A DNA stretch of 7,849 nucleotides from Rikenellaceae bacterium (GTDB lineage: Bacteria > Bacteroidota > Bacteroidia > Bacteroidales > UBA932), in NCBI GenBank assembly GCA_900767375.1, contig CAAFYX010000028.1, positions 1 to 7,849 on the forward strand. The letters run 5' to 3'. The position numbers and the translations under genes are program-made. Below, piece after piece: positions 1 through 6,294 of this stretch; position 1 is the stretch's first letter; each line of letters starts with the position of its first letter. Under the pieces are notes generated by a model. That model made no database searches and had not been told where the DNA came from. It saw only the letters and a list, made by a program, of their open reading frames with translations.

Positions 1-1
1 A

Positions 2-1057
2 CGTCCTTACAACGGAGGCGAGCGCAAGCCTTACGGAGAGCGCCGCAGCTATGGAGAAGGACGCAGCTACGGAGAGAACCGCAGCCACGGTGAGGGCGGA
101 GAGCGCCGTTCATTCGGAGGTGGCGAGAGACGTCCGTACAGCGGCGGCGGCCGCAAGCCTTACGGAAGACCGCAGGGCGGCCGCGGCGGCTATGGAAAGC
201 CTCAGGGCGGTTTCCGCAAGAGAGCCGAATACCAGTTCGACGAGAGCGCTGAGTCAGGAATCAACAGAATGATCAGCCGCAAGCCTCAGTTCGACGCTTC
301 ACAGTATTCTGACAACGATTACGTAAGGGTACCTGTATCAGACGAGGTACGTCTGAACAAGTTCATCGCCAACTCCGGCGTATGCTCACGCCGCGAAGCT
401 GACACATTCATCCAGGCCGGAGTAGTAACGGTCAACGGCGAAGTCGTCACCGAACTCGGCACAAAGGTCAATGTAGTCACCGACGACATCCGTTTCAACG
501 GACAACGTCTCAAGGGCGAAGAGAAAGTATATATCGTAATGAACAAGCCTAAGGGCTACGTCACCACATCCAGCGACCCTCACGCTGACAAGACCGTCAT
601 GGATCTGCTCAGCGGATGCGAGACAAGGGTATTCCCTGTAGGACGCCTCGACAAGGCCACCACAGGAGTGCTGATGTTCACCAACGACGGTGAAATCGCT
701 GAAAGGCTCACCCACCCGGCATATGACAAGAAAAAGATCTACCAGGTCATCCTCGACCGCGAGCTCGCTCAGGAGGACTACGACAAGATCGTCGCCGGCA
801 TCGAGCTCAGCGACGGCCCTGTAGCAGCCGACGAGCTTGAGTACATCGACGCCGAGGACCACAGAAGGCTCGGCATCGAGATCCATTCCGGAAAGAACCG
901 CATCGTCCGCAGGATCTTCGAATCCCTCGGATACAGCGTGCGCGCACTTGACAGGGTGTATTTCGCAGGTCTCACAAAGAAAGGCATCGCCAAGGGCGAG
1001 TGGAGATATCTGACAGAGGGTGAAGTGAACATCCTCAAGATGGGTGCTTATGTCTAG
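2..1057 (+). CDS. rluB: 23S rRNA pseudouridine synthase, RsuA/RluB family, 5'-partial, with RG/Y-rich N-terminal extension
   Basis: The protein isomerises a specific uridine in ribosomal RNA to pseudouridine; the family is RsuA/RluB/RluE/RluF, and RluB (large subunit) is the likeliest member. Counting from the Met at 269, an S4 RNA-binding domain spans about residues 26-70 (RLNKFIANSGVCSRREAD), and the catalytic motif GRLDKATTG carries the essential Asp128. The motifs KPKGYVTT and HPAYDKKKIYQV are also typical. The frame stays open without a stop from base 2 to 268 and encodes 89 more residues rich in Arg, Gly, Tyr and Ser (such as RKPYGERRSYGEGRSYGE). The real start therefore lies upstream of the window, and Met at 269 is internal. 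Such low-complexity basic tails are known on Bacteroidota members of this family. A different frame, open at 51-272, is a shadow of this repeat-rich stretch. The 3' end overlaps era by 8 bases. Family assignment is firm; the exact target uridine is inferred. Confidence 0.88.
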   Translation, partial: RPYNGGERKPYGERRSYGEGRSYGENRSHGEGGERRSFGGGERRPYSGGGRKPYGRPQGGRGGYGKPQGGFRKRAEYQFDESAESGINRMISRKPQFDASQYSDNDYVRVPVSDEVRLNKFIANSGVCSRREADTFIQAGVVTVNGEVVTELGTKVNVVTDDIRFNGQRLKGEEKVYIVMNKPKGYVTTSSDPHADKTVMDLLSGCETRVFPVGRLDKATTGVLMFTNDGEIAERLTHPAYDKKKIYQVILDRELAQEDYDKIVAGIELSDGPVAADELEYIDAEDHRRLGIEIHSGKNRIVRRIFESLGYSVRALDRVYFAGLTKKGIAKGEWRYLTEGEVNILKMGAYV

Positions 1058-1934
1058 TCACAAGTCAGGCTTCGTAAACATCATCGGCAATCCTAATGTC
1101 GGCAAGTCCACGCTGATGAACGCTATGGTCGGCGAGAAGCTGTCCATAGTCACCGCAAAGGCGCAGACCACCCGCCATCGTATTATGGGCATCGTGAACG
1201 GAGAAGACTACCAGATAGTCTACTCCGACACGCCCGGAATACTGAAACCCAACTACAGGCTTCAGCAGAACATGATGAATTTCGTGGACACCGCCATCGG
1301 AGACGCGGACATCATCCTGTATGTCACCGATACGGTGGAGACCGCTGACAAGAATGCCGAATATGTGGCGAAGCTGCAGCGCCTGGACTGTCCCGTGATC
1401 GTTGTGGTCAACAAGATCGACATCAGCGACCAGCCGAAAGTGCTGGAGCTGATGGAGTATTGGAAGGGACAATTGCCGAAGGCGAAAGTGATTCCGGCCT
1501 CGGCGCAGGAGAAGTTCAACCTCGACAGCATCTTCGATGCGATAGTCGAGGAGCTTCCTGTCAGCCCGCCGTGGTATGACAAGGACGCTTTCACGGACAA
1601 GAACCTGCGCTTCTTCGCCCAGGAGATCATCCGCGAGAAGATCCTGCTGAACTACAGCCAGGAGATCCCGTACAGCTGCGAAGTGTGCGTGGAGTCGTTC
1701 AAGGAAGGGGCGGAAAGGTATGACATCAGCGCCATCATATATGTGATGCGTGACTCCCAGAAGGGGATCATCATAGGAAAGAAGGGCGCCGCCCTGAAGA
1801 AGGTCGGTACCGAAGCAAGAATCGAAATGGAGGATTTCTTCCAGAAGAAGGTGTTCCTTTCACTGTATGTGAAGGTGGACCAGGACTGGAGGGAGAGCAG
1901 AAGGGAATTGAGAAAATTCGGATACGAAGAATAA
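1050..1934 (+). CDS. era: GTPase Era, ribosome assembly factor
   Basis: Era is an essential GTPase that binds the 3' end of 16S rRNA through a KH domain and helps mature the small ribosomal subunit. With the start at ATG 1050 the protein has 294 residues, normal for Era. G1 is GNPNVGKS (13-20), the switch I Thr pair lies at 40-41 (QTTRHRIMG), G3 is DTPG (60-63), G4 is NKID (121-124) and G5 is the SA at 151-152. The C-terminal KH domain has the GxxG loop as GKKG (243-246). A GTG at 1044 is in frame but would add only two residues (fMet-Leu). ATG 1050 gives MSSHKSGFVNI, which fits Era N-termini better. The start overlaps the rluB stop (bases 1050-1057), suggesting translational coupling. No clear Shine-Dalgarno is visible. 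The next gene starts 3 bases after its stop. Confidence 0.96.
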   Translation: MSSHKSGFVNIIGNPNVGKSTLMNAMVGEKLSIVTAKAQTTRHRIMGIVNGEDYQIVYSDTPGILKPNYRLQQNMMNFVDTAIGDADIILYVTDTVETADKNAEYVAKLQRLDCPVIVVVNKIDISDQPKVLELMEYWKGQLPKAKVIPASAQEKFNLDSIFDAIVEELPVSPPWYDKDAFTDKNLRFFAQEIIREKILLNYSQEIPYSCEVCVESFKEGAERYDISAIIYVMRDSQKGIIIGKKGAALKKVGTEARIEMEDFFQKKVFLSLYVKVDQDWRESRRELRKFGYEE

Positions 1935-1937
1935 AAT

Positions 1938-4688
1938 ATGAGCGAAGACAACTACGACGAGACCATCGGTTCTGAGGAGCCGTTCGAGGAAGGAGAGGAG
2001 ATGGTGGACGAGTCCGCCGTGCCATCGGGGAAATACCAGAAGCTTCTGGGCGATGACAGCCGCAAGTTCAAGCTTTCGGGAATGTTCAAGGACTGGTTCC
2101 TTGACTATTCGTCATACGTCATCCTGCAAAGGGCCGTTCCGCACATCGTGGACGGTCTGAAACCTGTGCAGAGACGTGTCCTGCACGCAATGTACAGGAT
2201 GGACGACGGAGCTTTCACCAAGGTGGCGAACATCGTCGGACAGGCCATGCAGTATCACCCGCACGGAGACGCCTCCATCCTCGGTGCCCTCGTGCAGCTC
2301 GGACAGAAAGGGTATGCGGTGGACTGCCAGGGAAACTGGGGAAATATCCTCACCGGCGACTCCAACGCTGCTCCACGATACATCGAGGCGCGTCTTAGCA
2401 AATTCGCCAAGGAAGTCATATTCGATCCAAAGGTCACTAACTGGATGACCTCCTACGACGGAAGGAACCAGGAGCCTACGGAGCTTCCTGTACGCTTCCC
2501 TCTCCTTCTCGCCCAGGGCACCGAAGGCATCGCTGTGGGCATGGCTTCAAAGATTCTCCCGCACAACTTCAACGAACTGATAGACTGCTCGATAGCCATC
2601 CTCGAGGATGAGCCGTACGAGCTCTATCCAGACTTCCCTACCGGTGGCTTCATAGACTGTTCGAAGTACATGAAGGGCCACCGCGGAGGTGTGGTGAAAG
2701 TCCGCGCCAGGATCGAGAAGATCGACAAGAACACCATCGCCATCACGGAAATCCCTTACAGCAAGACCTCAGGAATCGTCATCGACTCCATCCTCAAGGC
2801 CAAGGAAAAGGGTAAGATCAAGATAAAGAAGATTGAGGACATGACCACGGACCACGTGGAGATCCTCATCCATCTCCCGAACGATGTTTCGCCGGACAAG
2901 ACCATCGACGCCCTGTACGCATTCACGGACTGCGAGGTGAACATCTCCCCGAACGCCTGCGTGATCAAGGACAACAAGCCGCAGTTCCTCGATGTGAACC
3001 AGATACTCGAATATGACACCTGGCATACCAGGGACATACTTGAGCAACAGTTGCGCATAAAGCTCGCGGAGCTCGAGAACGAGTGGCACTATGACTCGCT
3101 GGAGCGCATCTTCTTCGAGAACAGGATATACAAGGTGCTCGAGCAGAACCAGAAGACCTGGGAGGACCAGATAGACGACGTATTCAGTCAGATGAAGACC
3201 TATCAGGACCTTCTCCGCCGCGAAATCACGATGGAAGACATCCTGAAACTCGTGGAAAAACCTGTCCGCAAGATTTCCAAGTTCGACACGAAGGCCATAG
3301 ACGAGAAGATCCTCAGCATCGAGCAGCAGATGGCGGAAATCAGCGACAATATAAGCCATATCACGAAGTTCACCGTAAACTGGTTCAAGAACCTCAAGAA
3401 GAAATATGGCAAGGACTTCCCACGCCACACCGAGATCACCAGCTTTGAAACCATCACCGCCACCAAGGTGGTGAACAACAATGCCAAGCTCTATGCAAAC
3501 AAGGCCGAAGGCTTCGTGGGCATAGGACTTAAGAAGGACGACAACGGCGAGTTCATCTGCGAGTGCTCCGACCTCTCCGAGATCATAGTCATAAACAAGG
3601 AAGGCAAATACATTGTGACAAAGGTCACCGACAAGGCATTCTTCGGCAAGAATCTCCTCTATGTCAATGTCTTCAACAGAAATGACTCGCGCACCATATA
3701 CAACGTGATCTACCGCCAGGGCAAGTCGTCCCTCTCATACGCCAAGCGCTTCAACATCACTTCGGTGACACGCGACAAGGAGTATGACATCACCTCCGGC
3801 GAGGAAGGATCGGCCATCCTCTGGTTCACGGCCAACCACAACGGCGAGGCCGAGTCGGTACGCATCCTCCTCCGCCCTCGTCCGAAGCTGAAGAAATCAT
3901 CCCTGGAGTATGATTTCTCCACACTTGCCATAAAGGGAAAGGCGTCAAGGGGCAACCTCGTGACGAAGAACCCTATCCAGAAGATCCAGCTCAAGAGCAA
4001 GGGCGTGTCCACCATATCCGGCAAGGACATCTGGTACGACTCCGACATCCAGAAACTCAACGAGGATGCACGGGGACTGTACCTCGGTCAGTTCGACACC
4101 CAGGACAAGGTGCTCGCAATCTTCAAGAACGGCACCTTCTATACCACATCGTTCGACCTGGTGAACAAGTACCAGGGAGATGTCCTGAAGATAGAGAAAT
4201 TCGATGCGGACAAGACATATACGGCCCTTTATTGGGATGCATCAGTCAAGGCGTTCTATATAAAGAGATTCTCTTTCGCCCTGAGTGACAACAGCCCTCT
4301 CTCCTTCATCTCTGACAGCAAGGGATCATACCTTGTGGACCTCAGCGAGGACAAGCATCCTCAGATGCTCGTCACATTCGGAGGAAAGAATGAGCACAGG
4401 GAGCCGGAAGCGGTTGACGCAGAGGAATATATTGCAAAGAAAGGATTCGCGGCAAAGGGAAAGAAATGCCACGCCCTCGATGTAAAGAAGGTCGAGTTCA
4501 TCGAGCCTCTGGTCAAGCCGGAGGACTTCATCGAGGAAAAGGAGGCTGAGCCGGAGAATCTGGCCGGAGAAATCGACATGTCAGACATCATCGATGCTTC
4601 TGATACGGATATCGACATCCCGGAAATCGACATGAGCACCATCAACGTCCCGGAAGTGGACGGTGATGAGGATCTGACATTGTTCTAG
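1938..4688 (+). CDS. parC: DNA topoisomerase IV subunit A (ParC, GyrA-like type IIA topoisomerase)
   Basis: This is the DNA cleavage-rejoining subunit of a type IIA topoisomerase, which with ParE separates replicated chromosomes. The 916-residue protein has an acidic N-terminal leader (about 1-35). The winged-helix/tower core follows, from KFKLSGMFKDWFLDYSSYV onward. The QRDR is YHPHGDAS (106-113) and the catalytic Tyr is Y148 in APRYIEARLSKFA. A coiled-coil region with the DNA gate occupies about 360-480. A GyrA-type C-terminal domain follows, and the end is an Asp/Glu-rich tail (about 865-916). The classic quinolone-contact positions, Ser and an acidic residue in E. coli, read Ala112 and Gly116 here. 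The GyrA box (QRRGGKG type) is not obvious in the C-terminal domain, which favours ParC over GyrA. parE is not adjacent in this window. The start lies 3 bases after era and the next start 3 bases after this stop, so it is part of one operon. Confidence 0.9.
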   Translation: MSEDNYDETIGSEEPFEEGEEMVDESAVPSGKYQKLLGDDSRKFKLSGMFKDWFLDYSSYVILQRAVPHIVDGLKPVQRRVLHAMYRMDDGAFTKVANIVGQAMQYHPHGDASILGALVQLGQKGYAVDCQGNWGNILTGDSNAAPRYIEARLSKFAKEVIFDPKVTNWMTSYDGRNQEPTELPVRFPLLLAQGTEGIAVGMASKILPHNFNELIDCSIAILEDEPYELYPDFPTGGFIDCSKYMKGHRGGVVKVRARIEKIDKNTIAITEIPYSKTSGIVIDSILKAKEKGKIKIKKIEDMTTDHVEILIHLPNDVSPDKTIDALYAFTDCEVNISPNACVIKDNKPQFLDVNQILEYDTWHTRDILEQQLRIKLAELENEWHYDSLERIFFENRIYKVLEQNQKTWEDQIDDVFSQMKTYQDLLRREITMEDILKLVEKPVRKISKFDTKAIDEKILSIEQQMAEISDNISHITKFTVNWFKNLKKKYGKDFPRHTEITSFETITATKVVNNNAKLYANKAEGFVGIGLKKDDNGEFICECSDLSEIIVINKEGKYIVTKVTDKAFFGKNLLYVNVFNRNDSRTIYNVIYRQGKSSLSYAKRFNITSVTRDKEYDITSGEEGSAILWFTANHNGEAESVRILLRPRPKLKKSSLEYDFSTLAIKGKASRGNLVTKNPIQKIQLKSKGVSTISGKDIWYDSDIQKLNEDARGLYLGQFDTQDKVLAIFKNGTFYTTSFDLVNKYQGDVLKIEKFDADKTYTALYWDASVKAFYIKRFSFALSDNSPLSFISDSKGSYLVDLSEDKHPQMLVTFGGKNEHREPEAVDAEEYIAKKGFAAKGKKCHALDVKKVEFIEPLVKPEDFIEEKEAEPENLAGEIDMSDIIDASDTDIDIPEIDMSTINVPEVDGDEDLTLF

Positions 4689-4691
4689 AAT

Positions 4692-5243
4692 ATGATAATT
4701 GCCCTTACAGGATTCATGGGAAGCGGAAAAAGCAGCGTCGGGAGGGAACTCGCGGCGCTGCTTTCTTCGCCTTTCATTGACCTTGACGAATATATCGTCT
4801 CCAAGGCGGGGATAAGCATCCCGGAAATCTTCGCCGCCAGCGGCGAGGAAGGTTTCCGCTTCCTGGAAGCTTCCTGCCTGGCGGAAATCCTTTTGCCTGA
4901 ACACAACCCGGCCCCCGCCAATCCGCAGGGCACCATTTCCCAAAATGCCGGTGTTTCCACTGCTGCTTCCGACCTTGTGCTGTCTTTAGGCGGCGGCACA
5001 ATCCTCCGCGCTGAAAATGCAGCGCTGATTGCAGCGCACTGCCGCTGCGTCTTCCTGCGGACATCGCTGGAGACCGTCAGGCAGCGCCTGGAGGGCGAGT
5101 CCGCCGGACGGCCTATGCTGCAGCGCAGCGACATCGACGAGCTCTTCGCCTCCCGCGCCGCCGCATACGCAGCCGCCGCCGATGTCATCATTGACACCGA
5201 CTTGCTTTCACCTTCCGAGATTGCCCGAATCATCACCCGTTAG
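4692..5243 (+). CDS. aroK: shikimate kinase
   Basis: Shikimate kinase phosphorylates shikimate at the 3-hydroxyl with ATP, the fifth step of chorismate synthesis. The 183-residue NMP-kinase fold shows Walker A GSGKSS (10-15), the shikimate-binding Asp32 in FIDLDEY, Arg56 in GFRFLE, the glycine-rich SLGGGT (98-103), the lid Arg140 in AGRPM and the RAAAY motif (155-159). All key residues are present, so it should be active. It is slightly long: between the FRFLE helix and SLGGGT there is an extra Pro/Asn/Ala-rich stretch (about 69-93) not typical of 160-175-residue enzymes. It begins 3 bases after parC, so it is probably cotranscribed as the last gene of the cluster. Its stop lies only 7 bases from the end of a convergent minus-strand gene, and no strong terminator hairpin is visible between them. 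It could be called aroK or aroL; the function is the same. Confidence 0.93.
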   Translation: MIIALTGFMGSGKSSVGRELAALLSSPFIDLDEYIVSKAGISIPEIFAASGEEGFRFLEASCLAEILLPEHNPAPANPQGTISQNAGVSTAASDLVLSLGGGTILRAENAALIAAHCRCVFLRTSLETVRQRLEGESAGRPMLQRSDIDELFASRAAAYAAAADVIIDTDLLSPSEIARIITR

Positions 5244-5250
5244 CTGAAGT

Positions 5251-5613
5251 TCAGTTATTCCCTGCAGGGGGCATCATATAAGGCGGGTACTCTATTATTT
5301 CAATTCCTTCCTCACGGGCCTTCTCTTTACCCTCTTTCATCACTCGGACCAATTCTTTTGAATCGCGGGCCAGATTTTCCAGCACCTCTTCCCTGTTGTC
5401 ACATACAGCAAGGGACGTGATAGCCAGCAAACGTATCATTGCAAGCACAGACAGTTCATTGCCACCCCACAACTTGGTGGTCATGCTGTATGCGCTGTTG
5501 AAAATAATATGAGGTATAAAGTCCGGATCCCTCATCGCATAAGCATCATCTATATCAGTATTGAACCGGATTTCCATATTTCCATATTCCAGTACTTCCA
5601 GTATCTTCTTCAT
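5251..5613 (-). CDS. small hypothetical protein, paralogue of the RAYT-linked gene at 7201-7542
   Basis: I do not recognise this 120-residue family. It opens MKKILEVLEYGNMEIRF-NTDID, nearly identical to the opening of the 113-residue protein at 7201-7542 (MKKILEVLQYGEGDIRF-ETDID). The two share a second block later: MIRLLAITSLAV-NREEVLENLARDS here against MIYALTVADLAC-NREEMLEILRKDS there. The first ~22 residues look like a compact beta/alpha motif. The middle is helical and mildly hydrophobic but has no clear membrane segment, and the C-terminus is a charged helix followed by a Pro-rich end. There is no signal peptide and there are no Cys/His metal clusters, so it is probably cytosolic. It converges on aroK with 7 bases between stops. 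Its start faces array 1, whose first unit lies 185 bases upstream. No transposase gene follows it, so it looks like an orphan copy of the small gene left by duplication or rearrangement. Confidence 0.75.
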   Translation of the reverse strand: MKKILEVLEYGNMEIRFNTDIDDAYAMRDPDFIPHIIFNSAYSMTTKLWGGNELSVLAMIRLLAITSLAVCDNREEVLENLARDSKELVRVMKEGKEKAREEGIEIIEYPPYMMPPAGNN

Positions 5614-5798
5614 ATTCTTACATTTATTATTTCGTTTATACTACCTTTCCTACCGTTTCTGCCACTTCTGGTAAATTTTTGTATCTTCTGTCACTATCCT
5701 CCCCAAAAGCCTGCCGGGCTGCACTCCCACCACCTATTCCGCTCGACATCGCACCATCTGCTCAGACTAATAGTTTGTATTCTTATCTCGCGCACGAT
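5614..5798. other. intergenic region between small gene and array 1
   Basis: These 185 bases separate the start of the small gene at 5613 from the first array unit. The half next to the gene is AT-rich and should hold its minus-strand promoter, but I find no good TTTG / TAnnTTTG pair. The half next to the array is GC-richer and holds an 11-base match to the inverted end of a B unit (5737-5747, listed separately). No reading frame here looks like a protein. Frames that run through it continue into the repeats and are open only because of repeat composition. Confidence 0.6.
5737..5747 (-). repeat. possible remnant of an inverted B-type unit
   Basis: The plus strand reads TTCCGCTCGAC, the exact reverse complement of GTCGAGCGGAA, which forms the right end of units B1, B3 and B4. 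Bases beyond it (ATCGCACCATCTGC) weakly resemble the rest of an inverted B unit, ending in a CTGC similar to the CTTCTGC of that strand. An 11-base match in 185 bases is unlikely by chance, but the GGTTTCC arm is degraded (CACCTATTCC). It may mark an older, decayed array end. Confidence 0.35.
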
Positions 5799-6281
5799 GG
5801 TTTCCGAGATGAGCCTTGTACGCATGGCTGCGAGGGGTGGATGGAAACCAAGGGCCGTTTTGAGGCCGCTGGTTTCCGAAACAAGCCGCAGAAGCACATC
5901 AGAGAGGGTCGAGCGGAAACCATGGGCCTCTGGGATGGGGTTGGTTCCCGCGATGGGCCTTGTACGCACGTCTGCGAAGGGGAGATGGAAACCGTGGGCC
6001 GTTTTGGGGCCGGTGGTTTCTGGGACAGCCCACAGAAGCACATCTGGGCAGGGTAAGTGGAAACCAAGGGCCTCTGGGATGGGGTTGGTTTCCGAGATGA
6101 GCCTTGTACGCATGGCTGCGAGGGGTGGATGGAAACCAAGGGCCGTTTTGAGGCCGCTGGTTTCCGAAACAGGCCGCAGAAGCACGTCAGAGAGGGTCGA
6201 GCGGAAACCAAGGGGCTCTGGGGTGGGGTTGGTTTCCGCGATGGGCCTTGTACGCACGTCCGCGGAGGGGAGATGGAAACC
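5799..6281. repeat. array 1: seven 51-base palindromic-ended units with 21-base linkers (72-base period, A/B alternation)
   Basis: The units are A1 5799-5849, B1 5871-5921, A2 5943-5993, B2 6015-6065, A3 6087-6137, B3 6159-6209 and A4 6231-6281. Each is exactly 51 bases and each gap exactly 21. Every unit begins GGTTTCC (A2 has GGTTCCC, B2 has GGTTTCT) and ends GGAAACC, giving a 7-bp terminal inverted repeat. A units share an invariant CCTTGTACGCA core at unit positions 16-26. B1, B2 and B3 share CAGAAGCAC. A-to-B linkers carry GGCC-7 bases-GGCC; B-to-A linkers carry several G runs. A1 and A3 are identical, and A2 and A4 differ at 3 positions, so 5799-5993 and 6087-6281 form a ~96% identical 288-base-spaced duplication. 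Differences between A copies fall in all three codon positions and both strands stay open, so the array is not coding. It ends 13 bases from the stop of the transposase-like gene. The closest known analogue is a BIME, a mosaic array of REP sequences. Confidence 0.95.
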
Positions 6282-6294
6282 ATATTGATAGTTT

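Noticed and set aside
51..272. Separate 73-residue Ala/Arg-rich gene at the left edge
   Set aside because: It is an out-of-phase reading of the rluB N-terminal extension, whose own frame is open to the window edge.
4685..5236. Minus-strand gene opposite aroK
   Set aside because: It mirrors aroK almost exactly. aroK has all shikimate kinase motifs, and the antisense product has none recognisable.
5244..5270. Shared terminator between aroK and the convergent small gene (CTGAA/TTCAG, CCCTGCAGGG)
   Set aside because: The palindromes have almost no loop, so they cannot form stable hairpins, and no T tract follows on either strand.
5768..5781. ATAGTTT motif shared by 5768-5781, 6285-6298 and 7547-7560 as an array boundary signal
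   Set aside because: The shared core is only 7 AT-rich bases, and its distance from the array ends differs in each case.
5799..6281. CRISPR array
   Set aside because: The 21-base linkers are conserved between periods instead of unique, the units are of two alternating types, and there are no cas genes.
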